From assembly GCA_017462915.1 (NCBI GenBank), contig JAFTQG010000012.1, forward strand, positions 1-64,000: a stretch of DNA of 64,000 nucleotides. The letters run 5' to 3'. Shown piece by piece: positions 18,232 through 27,077 of this stretch. Origin of the DNA: Prevotella sp. (GTDB lineage: Bacteria > Bacteroidota > Bacteroidia > Bacteroidales > Bacteroidaceae). Made by a program: the position numbers and the translations under genes. Below the pieces are notes generated by a model. It saw nothing but the letters and a program-made list of their open reading frames with translations, had not been told where the DNA came from and did no database searches. Position 1 is the first letter of the stretch. Every line of letters starts with the position of its first letter.

Positions 18232-18714
18232 ATGGAGAACAATACTGTACAGGAAGGAAAACACGTCGTGGAGGTACGGCCGGAAATTCTTGAATGCGAT
18301 GTCGTCCGTTTCCAGAACAACAAGGAGAAATGGGTGGCTTTCGTCGGACTTCTTGACGGTCATCCCTATGAGATATTCACAGGGCTGCAGGACGATGAAG
18401 AGGGTATTGTGCTTCCCAAAAGTGTGGAAAACGGAAAGATAATCAAGTGTGTCAATGCTGACGGCACAAAGAGATACGACTTCCAGTTTGAGAACAAGCG
18501 CGGCTACAAGACGACCGTCGAGGGGCTTTCGGAGAAGTTCAATCCTGAATACTGGAACTATGCCAAGCTGATTTCAGGTGTCCTCCGCTATGGTATGCCT
18601 ATAGCGCATGTCGTGAAACTTGTCTCTTCTATGGAGATGAATACCGACAGCATCAACAACTGGGCGGCAGGCGTGGAACGGGCATTGAAGAAATATATAC
18701 CACAGGATGAGTGA
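18232..18714 (+). CDS. NrdJ-type ribonucleotide reductase C-terminal-segment protein
   Basis: A 160-residue soluble protein. From about residue 16 it resembles the region between the catalytic barrel and the TSCPD zinc ribbon of B12-dependent (class II) ribonucleotide reductases: EKWVAFVGLLDGHPYEIFTG, then RGYKTTVEGLSEKF and GVLRYGMPIAHVV. The barrel with its radical Cys residues and the Cys-rich tail are absent. Either it is a stand-alone accessory domain, or an nrdJ gene that lost most of its length in frame. A good promoter is retained. The short N-terminal lead (residues 1-15) has no recognisable homology. folB follows 14 bp downstream. Confidence 0.65.
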   Translation: MENNTVQEGKHVVEVRPEILECDVVRFQNNKEKWVAFVGLLDGHPYEIFTGLQDDEEGIVLPKSVENGKIIKCVNADGTKRYDFQFENKRGYKTTVEGLSEKFNPEYWNYAKLISGVLRYGMPIAHVVKLVSSMEMNTDSINNWAAGVERALKKYIPQDE

Positions 18715-18728
18715 TTCCCTGAACGGCA

Positions 18729-19112
18729 GTGAAGGCTAATACATACGTACATATCGACGGAATGCGGTTGCATTCATATCACGGCGTGCTGGAGCAGGAA
18801 CGCAGTGTCGGCAACGAATACCTTATTAATATAAAGGTGGGGTATCCATGGATGCAGGCCACGGCGACTGACGATGTCTGCGATACGTTGAACTATGCCT
18901 CTCTTGCAGAAATCGTCAAGGAACAGATGGCAATTCCCTCTGCTCTTCTTGAGCATGTTGCCGGCAGAATAGCCGGCAGGATAAGGGAAATGTTTCCCCA
19001 ATGCACGTCGATAGACCTCCATATCACCAAGGTTGCTCCACCCATGGAATGTGACTGTGATGGCGCCGGTGTGCGACTTGTGCTGACGGAGTGTAGTGGA
19101 TTAGATGTTTAG
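18729..19112 (+). CDS. folB: Dihydroneopterin aldolase
   Basis: A 127-residue enzyme of folate synthesis that converts dihydroneopterin to hydroxymethyl-dihydropterin and glycolaldehyde. Family blocks are GMRLHSYHGVLEQERSVGN (residues 11-29), with the pterin-binding region, TLNYASLAEIV, and the C-terminal K-V-A-P-P-M segment with the catalytic Lys. The start is GTG; the next ATG would delete the first beta strand. The last residues are encoded by the left arm of a family B repeat, so the repeat has entered or shaped the 3' end of the gene. Confidence 0.9.
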   Translation: MKANTYVHIDGMRLHSYHGVLEQERSVGNEYLINIKVGYPWMQATATDDVCDTLNYASLAEIVKEQMAIPSALLEHVAGRIAGRIREMFPQCTSIDLHITKVAPPMECDCDGAGVRLVLTECSGLDV

Positions 19113-19207
19113 CCATTTAGTTGATAGCGCGGCTAAACCGTCAGATAATCAGACAACTATGCAATCAAAGCACACCCACAACCAATAATCAAACGACCAA
19201 ACCACCA
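19092..19207. repeat. Family B octamer-arm repeat, copy B2
   Basis: The left arm (GTAGTGGATTAGATGTTTAG) overlaps the folB stop. The right arm ends AAACGACCAAACCACCAAT just before the amidase GTG start. Confidence 0.7.
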
Positions 19208-19210
19208 ATC

Positions 19211-20383
19211 GTGAGACAACGAATACTCAATATGGCATTTCTCTTTCTTGTTGCCGTAGCTTCAATGGCAGCAGGCAAGAAATATGTGCTGGTGATTGAC
19301 GCCGGCCATGGTGGCCGTGATGCAGGTGCGGTAGGCTCTTTTTCCAAGGAAAAGGATATAAATCTCAAGGTGGCACTGCGCTTCGGCAGATATGTCGAGA
19401 ATAATTGTCCAGATGTGAAGGTCATATATACAAGGAAAAAGGATGTGTTCCTTGAACTTTACGAGCGTGCGGACATAGCCAACAAGAATCATGCTGACGT
19501 GTTCGTCTCCATACATACCAATGCCTTGCCACGCGGACATATAGGCCGAGGAGTGGAGACTTACTCCATGACATTGCGCCGCTCTGAGGAAAAACTCTCG
19601 GCGGCGATGCGCGAGAACTCGGTGATAACATACGAGGAGGGATACCAGGAACGGTATGCAGGATATGACTCAAGGTCTGATGAGTCGGCGATAATGTTCG
19701 AGTATATCCACGATGAGAATATGGCGAAGAGCGTGGAACTGTCAAAGTGTATACAGAAAAGCCTGTGTTCGGCAGCCAACAGACCAAATAAGGGCGTTAA
19801 ACAGGACAACTTCCATGTGCTCAGAAGGACCTCTATGCCGGCATGTCTTGTGGAACTTGGCTTCATTTCCACTCCCGACGAAGAGCGTCTGCTGAATGAT
19901 GAGGCTGCGATAGACAGGATGGGATACGGCATATATGTCGGTTTCGTGAAATATATGGACAAGAATGCCGTCGTCACTCCATATAAAGCCGATGACGAGA
20001 TGCATATAGCGTTGCCGACAGTGACTCCTCCAAAGGAAGCCTCTAAGAAGGCAAGAAATTCAAAGTCGGCAGTCTGTGAAGAGGTGAGGGTAAAGGATAC
20101 AGCCGAGAAAACTGTCTCAACCGCGTCGGGAAAGGCCTCGGAAAACTCAGGAAAACTGACATATAAGGTGCAGTTCATGACCAGTGCGACTGTCTTGAAA
20201 GAGGGCGCAAGTCCTTTCAAGGGCGTGACGGGAGCGGAACATTATAAAGATGGCGGCCTGTATAAATACACAATAGGCAACTGCGACACACCGTCTGAGG
20301 CGGCAAAGCTGAAGCGTGAGATAGCGGACAAGTTCCCTGATGCTTTCGTGATAAAGTTCCAGAATGGACAGCGTGTGAGATAA
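19211..20383 (+). CDS. N-acetylmuramoyl-L-alanine amidase with SPOR-like domain
   Basis: An exported, 390-residue peptidoglycan amidase. I prefer the GTG at 19211: it gives a basic n-region plus a hydrophobic core (VRQRILNMAFLFLVAVASMA), whereas the ATG at 19232 lacks the charge and the frame from 19121 runs through repeat DNA. The Amidase_3 zinc site is visible: DAGHGGRDAGA (His), a downstream Glu, and VSIHTNALP (His), with the catalytic VELGFIS near residue 223. The C-terminal 75 residues (YKVQFMTSA...FPDAFVIKF) look like a SPOR domain that binds denuded septal glycan, suggesting a role in daughter-cell separation. Confidence 0.9.
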   Translation: MRQRILNMAFLFLVAVASMAAGKKYVLVIDAGHGGRDAGAVGSFSKEKDINLKVALRFGRYVENNCPDVKVIYTRKKDVFLELYERADIANKNHADVFVSIHTNALPRGHIGRGVETYSMTLRRSEEKLSAAMRENSVITYEEGYQERYAGYDSRSDESAIMFEYIHDENMAKSVELSKCIQKSLCSAANRPNKGVKQDNFHVLRRTSMPACLVELGFISTPDEERLLNDEAAIDRMGYGIYVGFVKYMDKNAVVTPYKADDEMHIALPTVTPPKEASKKARNSKSAVCEEVRVKDTAEKTVSTASGKASENSGKLTYKVQFMTSATVLKEGASPFKGVTGAEHYKDGGLYKYTIGNCDTPSEAAKLKREIADKFPDAFVIKFQNGQRVR

Positions 20384-20415
20384 TTCAACGAAGACATAAA
20401 CTTAGAAACAGATAT

Positions 20416-21321
20416 ATGAATAAATATTTTACCAAAGAGGTGCGCATAGCGCTGACAGTATTAGCAGGAATTGTGGTTCTTTTTGTAGGCATGAATTTCC
20501 TGAAAGGCATCATGTTGTTCTCGGATGATTATTCGTATAAAGTGCAGATTACCGATGCCAACGGACTCACACAGTCCAATCCTGTCTATGCCAACGGCGT
20601 GAAAGTCGGCGTAGTACGTGATATCATAGCCGATTTTTCCGATATGACAAAGGGCGTTACTGTGACTATCGATGTCGACAAGCGTATGCGCATACCGGAA
20701 GGAACGGTAGCCGAGGTGGATGCCGACCTCATGGGAAACCTGAAGATGAACCTTATCTTGACATCTTCGCCAAGGACTGTCGAGCCAGGCGGGACAATCG
20801 CTGGCCGCGGAGCTGACGGCGTAATGAACAAGGTAGCGGACATGGTGCCTTATTTCGAGAAGATGCTTCCTAAGCTGGACTCTATAATGACAAGCATCAA
20901 CACGTTGCTGGCCGACCCGGCGATGGTTGCCATCCTGCATAATACCGAGGCGACAACGGCTAATCTGCGTACATCGACGGCTGAGCTGAACACCATGCTT
21001 GCACAGATGAACAGACAGGTCCCGGGCCTGTTGCAGAAGGCGGACAGGACCATGGCCAATACGGAACAGCTTACGGGAAACCTTGCAAAGATTGATGTCG
21101 CTTCTACAATGGCGAGTGTTGACGCCACGCTGAAGAACTGTGAGGAGTTGACACACAAGCTGAATTCCAATGACGGCACAATAGGAAAGTTTCTTAATGA
21201 CCCTTCTTTATATAATAATCTTAATGCCACTATGCGTAATGCAGACTCTCTTATGATAGACCTCAAGGCTCATCCTAAGCGTTACGTACATTTCTCAATA
21301 TTCGGAAAGAAGGATAAATGA
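20416..21321 (+). CDS. MCE/MlaD-domain lipid-transport protein
   Basis: A 301-residue inner-membrane protein with one N-terminal transmembrane helix (residues 12-32), then an MCE domain (about 38-115: YKVQITDANGLTQSNPVYANGVKVGVV...). A long alpha-helical C-terminal region forms the hydrophobic tunnel in hexameric MCE rings. It probably moves phospholipids across the periplasm. No MlaE permease or MlaF ATPase is adjacent. It starts 32 bp after the amidase, in the same run as the amidase and dnaA. Confidence 0.88.
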   Translation: MNKYFTKEVRIALTVLAGIVVLFVGMNFLKGIMLFSDDYSYKVQITDANGLTQSNPVYANGVKVGVVRDIIADFSDMTKGVTVTIDVDKRMRIPEGTVAEVDADLMGNLKMNLILTSSPRTVEPGGTIAGRGADGVMNKVADMVPYFEKMLPKLDSIMTSINTLLADPAMVAILHNTEATTANLRTSTAELNTMLAQMNRQVPGLLQKADRTMANTEQLTGNLAKIDVASTMASVDATLKNCEELTHKLNSNDGTIGKFLNDPSLYNNLNATMRNADSLMIDLKAHPKRYVHFSIFGKKDK

Positions 21322-21384
21322 TGTTTTTCTCCCAACGCTCTGTCGTGTAGTAGGGTGGAGTGGGTATAATAGAAAGGTATAATA

Positions 21385-22785
21385 GTGGCAGATTATAAGC
21401 AACTTTGGAAAGATGTGCTGAAGCGCATCCAGGCAGATTTGTCTGCAGAAGGTAAGGAGGATGAGTTCAACAAATGGTTCTCTCCCATTACGTTCGAGTC
21501 GTTTGACACACATACGCATCAGCTGATTCTGTGTGTCCCGGGACGAGCGTACACGGATTACATAGAGAAGAACCATCTCCGTGTCTTTGCCAGAGCCCTC
21601 ATCGCGGCATACGGCAAGGGCGTGAAGCTGAACTATAGAATCGTTGTCGTCAAGGATGAGACTGTCGTCGAGGAGACCGATACGGAGATTGTTGCGCCGC
21701 GCAGCAATGCTTCACAGAAGCAGCCCAGCCTTCCTGATATCGATCCGCAACTGACACCAAGTCTCAACTTCAAGAATTTCATAGAAGGTGAGTCGAACAA
21801 GCTGTCACGTTCTGTAGGACAGAGCATTGCGGAGCATCCCAAGAGTTCCAAGTTCAATCCGTTCTTTATCTTCGGTCCTTCCGGATGTGGAAAGACCCAC
21901 TTGATTACGGCGATAGGTCTGCGTGCCAAGGAGCTGTATCCTAACCTCCGTGTGCTTTACGTCTCCGCCCGCACCTTCCGTCAGCAATATACAAGTGCCG
22001 TGACGGATAACAAGGTGAATGATTTCATCGCGTTTTATCAGACCCTTGACATGCTCATCGTGGATGACATACAGGAGTGGTCCTCGCAGGAGAAAACGCA
22101 GGATACGTTCTTCCATATCTTCGACTACCTGTTCCGCAGAGGCAAGAGGATTATCCTTGCTTCCGACCGCTCTCCTGCACAGTTGAGAGGTATGCATGAG
22201 CGACTCATCACGCGTTTTGTCTGTGGCACGACATGTGAACTGATGAAACCGAATATGCAGTTGTGTGTTGACATCCTGAAAAACAAGATAGCGCGTGACG
22301 GCCTTGTACCTCTGTTTCCGGAGGAGGTCATCATGTATATCGCGACAACGGTCAACGGCAGTGTAAGAGACCTACAAGGCATCATCAATTCGCTCATGGT
22401 CTACAGCATCGCCGGCAGTACAGAGATAGACTTGCCGTTGGCGGAGAAGATAGTGAAGCGTATCGTCTCCTTTGCAGAAGATACTCCAGTCACGCTTGAC
22501 AACATTGTAGACAGTGTCTGCCTGATATGCAGTGTCACTCCTCAGGACATCAACAGCAAGTCAAGGAAGAAGGACATCACCGAGGCGCGCCAGATAGTGA
22601 TGTATCTTGCACAGACCATGACAAACATGCCTGCCACGCGAATAGGCAGACTTGTCGGCGGAAGAGACCATTCAACTGTGGCTCATTCCTGCAAGAAGGT
22701 GAAGGCAGAGCTGGAGAAGAATAAGCAGTTGCGCCAGCTCGTCAATAAGATAAAGAAGGAAATCAAGGACAGCACGGCGAAGTAG
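21385..22785 (+). CDS. dnaA: Chromosomal replication initiator DnaA
   Basis: A 466-residue initiator protein. Domain I covers residues 1-90 (LWKDVLKRI...WFSPITFESF). Domain III is the AAA+ core, with Walker A GPSGCGKTH (about 168-176), Walker B MLIVDDIQ and sensor ASDRSPAQL. Domain IV is the DNA-binding domain, with the DnaA signature VGGRDHSTVAHSCKKV near the C-terminus. The start is GTG. Neither dnaN nor recF is adjacent, and I find no cluster of TTATCCACA boxes in the short flanks, so this need not mark the origin. Confidence 0.97.
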   Translation: MADYKQLWKDVLKRIQADLSAEGKEDEFNKWFSPITFESFDTHTHQLILCVPGRAYTDYIEKNHLRVFARALIAAYGKGVKLNYRIVVVKDETVVEETDTEIVAPRSNASQKQPSLPDIDPQLTPSLNFKNFIEGESNKLSRSVGQSIAEHPKSSKFNPFFIFGPSGCGKTHLITAIGLRAKELYPNLRVLYVSARTFRQQYTSAVTDNKVNDFIAFYQTLDMLIVDDIQEWSSQEKTQDTFFHIFDYLFRRGKRIILASDRSPAQLRGMHERLITRFVCGTTCELMKPNMQLCVDILKNKIARDGLVPLFPEEVIMYIATTVNGSVRDLQGIINSLMVYSIAGSTEIDLPLAEKIVKRIVSFAEDTPVTLDNIVDSVCLICSVTPQDINSKSRKKDITEARQIVMYLAQTMTNMPATRIGRLVGGRDHSTVAHSCKKVKAELEKNKQLRQLVNKIKKEIKDSTAK

Positions 22786-22788
22786 TAT

Positions 22789-22965
22789 GGTCGTGCGGTT
22801 ATGCGGTTATGCGGTTGAGCTTTGCTCGAAGTTCCTTCCGCTCGACAGTCAGAAAGCAGGCTTTCGACTGTTCTCGCTTAATCGGAACTTTGTACGGAGA
22901 TTACTTTTACTGATACACACCTCATAACTTACACTCATAACCCATAACTCACACCCCTGAAACTG
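22789..22965. repeat. Family A repeat, copy A4, with embedded element D
   Basis: The left arm GTGCGGTTATGCGGTTATGCGG follows the dnaA stop. The 78-bp element D (22814-22891) comes next, then the A-family core TACGGAGATTACTTTTAC and a degenerate right arm of CATAACTCACA units. Confidence 0.7.
22814..22891 (-). repeat. Element D, copy 1 (structured 78-bp repeat)
   Basis: Read on the minus strand it folds as AAGTTCC/GGAACTT (outer stem), ACAGTC/GACTGT plus an inner extension, and GAGC-AAA-GCTC (3' hairpin). It is the same length as the copy at 60376-60453, and five base pairs differ by compensatory changes between the two. Confidence 0.75.
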
Positions 22966-22982
22966 TCATTCGCAACACTGAA

Positions 22983-23036
22983 ACAATCCGGATAAAGAGG
23001 CGGAGATTAACATCTCACATTCTTTATCCGGATTGT
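22983..23036. terminator. Hairpin between converging dnaA and gdhA
   Basis: A perfect 16-bp stem (22983-22998 with 23021-23036) enclosing 22 nt. It sits about 200 bp past dnaA and 100 bp past gdhA. T runs are weak on both sides. Confidence 0.6.
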
Positions 23037-23136
23037 CTGTTATATGTGGCGTGCTCAAATGATGTCAGCGCATTGTCGTATGATACAGCCAAACGCTGTA
23101 CATCCCATGGGCATGATGTCTACAATCTTTTCAACA

Positions 23137-24474
23137 TCATACGATGCCCTGTGCCATCATTGCATTGGCAACCTTCATGAAGCCTGCAATGTTCGCTCCC
23201 TTGACATAGTCTATGTAGCCGTTTTCCTGCTTGCCGTACTTCACGCACTGCTCATGGATGGAGTGCATGATATGGTGCAGTTTCTCGTCCACCTCAGCCT
23301 CAGTCCATGACAGGCGCATGGCGTTCTGTGTCATCTCAAGTCCTGACGTCGCCACGCCACCTGCATTGACAGCCTTGCCTGGTGCGAAGAGCATCTCAGC
23401 CTCAATGAACTTGTCTACAGCCTCTGCCGTGCAACCCATGTTACTTACCTCGGCTATGCACAAAGGCTTGTTTGCCAAGAGCATGTCGGCATCTTCACCG
23501 CTCACCTCGTTCTGTGTAGCGCATGGCAGGGCAATGTCGCATTTCTGTTCCCACGGACGTTTTCCAGGGAAGAATGTCGCTCCAGGGAACTCTTCCGCGT
23601 ATGGTGCGCAGACATCATTTCCACTGGCACGCAACTCCAGCATATAGTCAATCTTCTCTCCACTGATGCCGTCAGGGTCATAGATATAACCGTCAGGACC
23701 AGAGATTGTTATGACCTTCGCGCCAAGCTCCGTGGCCTTTGTCGCAGCGCCCCATGCAACATTGCCGAAACCGCTGATAGCTACAGTCTTGCCCTTGATG
23801 TCGATGCCGTGTGTCTGGAGCATCTCGTTGACAAAATACAGTGCACCGAAGCCAGTTGCCTCAGGACGTATGCGGCTTCCTCCCCAGTCAAGACCCTTGC
23901 CGGTGAGGACACCGTTCCACTTGTGGGTGAGCTTCTTGTACATGCCGAAGAGATAGCCAATCTCCCTTGCACCCACGCCGATGTCGCCTGCCGGGACATC
24001 CTCTTCCGGTCCGATGACCTTCACAAGTTCGGTCATGAACGACTGGCAGAAGCGCATCACCTCATTGTCTGAACGTCCGCGGATAGAGAAGTCGCTGCCG
24101 CCCTTGCCGCCACCCATAGGCAGGGTAGTGAGGGAATTCTTGAAAGTCTGCTCGAAGCCAAGGAACTTGAGTATGGAAAGATTGACAGACGGATGGAATC
24201 TCAGTCCGCCTTTGTAAGGACCGATGGCACTGTTGAACTGCACACGGTATCCGAGGTTCACATGCACCTCCCCGTTGTCGTCCACCCATGGCACACGGAA
24301 GGTGATGACACGTTCCGGCTCGACGATACGCTCTATGATTTTTGCGTGTTCAAACTCAGGATGCTGGTTATACACATCCTTTACCGAATTCAGCACTTCA
24401 CGCACAGCTTGCAAGTATTCCAGTTCACCCGGATGCTTCTGCTCCAGCTGTTGCATTATTTTCTGTACATCCAT
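23137..24474 (-). CDS. gdhA: NADP-type glutamate dehydrogenase
   Basis: A 445-residue hexameric glutamate dehydrogenase that makes glutamate from 2-oxoglutarate and ammonia, the main nitrogen-assimilation route in Bacteroidales. Signatures: PYKGGLRFHPSVN, the catalytic-lysine LPMGGGKGGSDF (about 120-131), EEDVPAGDIGVGAREIGY, and the Rossmann-fold SGFGNVAWGAA. The length matches the short class I enzymes. A consensus promoter lies upstream at 24522-24553. The family C array lies further out. Confidence 0.96.
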   Translation of the reverse strand: MDVQKIMQQLEQKHPGELEYLQAVREVLNSVKDVYNQHPEFEHAKIIERIVEPERVITFRVPWVDDNGEVHVNLGYRVQFNSAIGPYKGGLRFHPSVNLSILKFLGFEQTFKNSLTTLPMGGGKGGSDFSIRGRSDNEVMRFCQSFMTELVKVIGPEEDVPAGDIGVGAREIGYLFGMYKKLTHKWNGVLTGKGLDWGGSRIRPEATGFGALYFVNEMLQTHGIDIKGKTVAISGFGNVAWGAATKATELGAKVITISGPDGYIYDPDGISGEKIDYMLELRASGNDVCAPYAEEFPGATFFPGKRPWEQKCDIALPCATQNEVSGEDADMLLANKPLCIAEVSNMGCTAEAVDKFIEAEMLFAPGKAVNAGGVATSGLEMTQNAMRLSWTEAEVDEKLHHIMHSIHEQCVKYGKQENGYIDYVKGANIAGFMKVANAMMAQGIV

Positions 24475-24521
24475 AGTAAATAGTTTTTTTAGATTAGGTT
24501 CTGTGTTTTAGTTTTCAAAGG

Positions 24522-24553
24522 CAAAAATACTGCTTTTTATTGTAATGACCAAA
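24522..24553 (-). promoter_or_regulatory. Promoter of gdhA
   Basis: Minus strand TATTTTTG (24522-24529) and TTTG (24550-24553), 20 bp apart. Confidence 0.65.
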
Positions 24554-24759
24554 TAAAACGGCAGGAAAAATCCCGTCTGTTATCCTTTATTTGATTTTAT
24601 AAAGAGTTTTCAAGTGTTCTGTTTATCATAATGGGAAAAATAGCCTCAGATTCCACTTTTTTGCCGGTGAAGCGAAACGGGAGATGTTCTGCCAGATAGT
24701 GGGAAATAAGGCGAATGGTGACCCTTCGCTATACAAACCGTAAGAGAAGGGCTGTGAAA

Positions 24760-24847
24760 GGTCGTGGTTTGCGACGTGAAAGGTGACACTTTGCCACGCC
24801 AAAGGTGACCTTTTATCACGTGAAAGGTGACCCTTCACCGCCTTTTC
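24760..24847 (+). repeat. Family C repeat, copy 3 (four 22-bp units)
   Basis: Cores at 24760 (GGTCGT), 24782, 24804 and 24826 (GGTGAC), strictly 22 bp apart. One further GGTGAC at 24717 is out of phase. It lies between the divergent gdhA and LRR genes. The remaining bases 24848-25106 hold no feature that I can support. Confidence 0.85.
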
Positions 24848-25106
24848 TGACGGCAAAGAAATTCATGTTTTTCCCAACATTCTGAACAGCAGATGCTTAT
24901 CAGAAATGGGAATCTATGCGATTTCTGAAGCTGTTCCCGTCTCTCTCGCATTTTTCTGAAAATATAACAAGGAATGATGCCGTGAGTTTTCTTAAAATAA
25001 AACATTACACCGATGTATTTTCAAGACATTTTCGCCAAATAGAATGGTCGCCAAGCGTCTCGTTTCCAATAAATTTGTCGTCTTTGAAGAAAAAAGTCTG
25101 GAAATG

Positions 25107-25137
25107 TTGCGTATTCTCAAAATAATTATTAACTTTG
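25107..25137 (+). promoter_or_regulatory. Promoter of the LRR-protein gene
   Basis: TTGC (25107-25110) and TAACTTTG (25130-25137), 19 bp apart. Confidence 0.6.
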
Positions 25138-25467
25138 CCAATGCTTCGGGGAGAAATCCGGAGTTGCATTAAGGCATTTAAGCTTTTAGTTCTCAACTTC
25201 TAAATCGCCAATTCAAGAAACCGAGGAACAAACAGCGAAGAGTGCCCCATTGCTGTATTCGTATATGTTTGTGCAGAGATTCACTGCCCATTACCATACA
25301 CGATATGGCGTAGGGGGTGGTTTGTTTTCTTCCGTTCTTTCGGTGTAAGTGTTTGGCGATACTTGAAGTTGGAGAACGTAAGTAAGAATCATACTCCGCG
25401 CCTTTTTTGCATACTAAAGTATTACTGTAAGTTTGGCGAGTGGCTTACACCCTAACAACCATTATGT
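25138..25467 (+). other. Long untranslated leader of the LRR gene
   Basis: About 320 nt separate the promoter from the start codon, without a credible gene. There is a small hairpin (CCATA-CACGA-TATGG, near 25294-25308) and a T-rich patch. Its length and location suggest an RNA leader, but I recognise no riboswitch class. Confidence 0.35.
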
Positions 25468-26877
25468 ATGATGAAATGTTTTAATCTGAAATGTTCATTT
25501 GTACTGTTTCTGTTCCTTGTATGTGCATCGCAACTATGGGCGCATGACTGTCAAATTGACGGTATCTTTTACAATTTGAACAAACAAACACAGACGGCTG
25601 AGGTCACATACAAGGAAAGGCCATACTCTTATTACGGTGAGGTGCATATTCCGGATAAGATTACATTCAACGGGATGGACTATACTGTCACGTGTATTGG
25701 CGACAGTGCATTTTGTGGGTGCGTCCAGGTAAAGGTCACTATCCCGGAAAGCGTGACGAAAATTGGTGATTATGCCTTTAGTAAAATACAATTGTCAGAG
25801 ATAGAATTTCCACAATCGATACAGGAAATGGGTGAATATGTTTTTGCCAGATGCTGGCTATATTCGGTCACTCTGCCACGAAACATCACACGTATAGAAA
25901 GGGGGTCTTTCTATAAATGTAATAATTTGGAAGAGGTTAATATTCCAGATGGTGTAAAGTTTATCGGAGACAGTACATTTTGTGACAGTAAGAATCTCTG
26001 CGACATCAATATCCCGAATGCTGTTGAGAGCATTGGCAATTACGCCTTTTCTGGTTGCGAAAGTCTCACCGACATCAATATCCCGAGTTCTGTCGAGAGT
26101 ATTGGCAGTCATGCTTTTCGTAACTGTCTGCGTCTGAGAAAAATAGCTCTTCCAAATTCCGTCAGATATCTTGGTGAGTATGCGTTTTATAATTGTGGAA
26201 GTTTGGAGACAATAGCTATGTCAAATAATATACAGAGTATAGGAAAGTGTACTTTTACTTATTGTGGAAGCCTGCAAACAATAAACATTCCAGGAGCGGC
26301 AACAAGTGTTGGGCAATACGCCTTCAGCCAATGTAGCCAGTTGCAAGAGGTGCGTATCTTGGAAGGCGTGCAGACAATCGACAGATTTGCGTTTAATGAT
26401 TGTCGCAAGCTCTCCACGGTAATATTTCCCTGTACGATGACAAAGATAGAGGACTATGCTTTTGAAGGCTGTAATGCCCTATCTCAGATCTATTGCTATT
26501 CTGCAATTCCGCCAGAGATTGGGTATCATACTGTAAAACAAACTGATGTTGGTCTTGGCAGTGGTGGATTTATGGTAAAGGCTCCAAGAAAATATGTAGA
26601 GGGACTTGTTAGTGTTTCAGAAACCTTTACCGAACCAACAGTAAAGACAGGAGTGCTTAATGTGCCTTACGGTTCGATTGAATCCTACCGCAATGCAGAC
26701 TTTTGGCATAATTTCGTGAATATTACCGGTTTTGATACATCTCAGTCTCTGCCTGTCAATGCCGTCATTATGCCAAATAGCGTGGAGATGAAAATCTATG
26801 ACATTAACGGCGTACAGCAGGATGCTCCTAAGCGCGGACTGAATATTATTAACGGAAGGAAAGTCTTGGTTGAGTGA
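25468..26877 (+). CDS. BspA-like leucine-rich repeat surface protein
   Basis: A 469-residue exported protein. Signal peptide at residues 1-25 (ending QLWA). About residues 60-350 carry roughly a dozen LRR_5/BspA repeats of about 23 residues, with the cadence V-x-x-I-G-D-x-A-F-x-x-C-x-x-L-x-x-I-x-I-P. The C-terminus (MKIYDINGVQQDAPKRGLNI..) is the short tail found on many secreted Prevotella proteins. BspA relatives bind fibronectin or other cells; the ligand here is unknown. A and T content is higher than in neighbouring genes. A 320-nt leader precedes it. Confidence 0.9.
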   Translation: MMKCFNLKCSFVLFLFLVCASQLWAHDCQIDGIFYNLNKQTQTAEVTYKERPYSYYGEVHIPDKITFNGMDYTVTCIGDSAFCGCVQVKVTIPESVTKIGDYAFSKIQLSEIEFPQSIQEMGEYVFARCWLYSVTLPRNITRIERGSFYKCNNLEEVNIPDGVKFIGDSTFCDSKNLCDINIPNAVESIGNYAFSGCESLTDINIPSSVESIGSHAFRNCLRLRKIALPNSVRYLGEYAFYNCGSLETIAMSNNIQSIGKCTFTYCGSLQTINIPGAATSVGQYAFSQCSQLQEVRILEGVQTIDRFAFNDCRKLSTVIFPCTMTKIEDYAFEGCNALSQIYCYSAIPPEIGYHTVKQTDVGLGSGGFMVKAPRKYVEGLVSVSETFTEPTVKTGVLNVPYGSIESYRNADFWHNFVNITGFDTSQSLPVNAVIMPNSVEMKIYDINGVQQDAPKRGLNIINGRKVLVE

Positions 26878-27000
26878 CAGCAAGACATTCGTTTTTGATA
26901 ATACGTCCAAACAGACGGTGTGCTATTGATGCATAATCACCATAGTGGTGACTGCTGCTGCCATGTAGTTTTTCACCACAGACGTATGCATACGCCATAT

Positions 27001-27041
27001 AATAAAAGGTCGGACTTATTGAGAAAGCCCGGCCTTTTATT
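27001..27041. terminator. Bidirectional terminator between LRR gene and pnuT
   Basis: AATAAAAGGTCGG (27001-27013) pairs with CCGGCCTTTTATT (27029-27041), with A and T tracts on both sides, between converging genes. Confidence 0.75.
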
Positions 27042-27077
27042 GTGAATATTGACTCCCGTGATGATAAGCACCATTTG

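Noticed and set aside
21385-23137. Replication origin next to dnaA
   Set aside because: No cluster of TTATCCACA-like boxes, no AT-rich unwinding region and no dnaN/recF neighbours were found. A GC-skew plot of the whole chromosome would decide.
24916-25125. 69-codon ORF before the LRR promoter
   Set aside because: AT-rich, overlaps promoter sequence, with no family features or start-site support.
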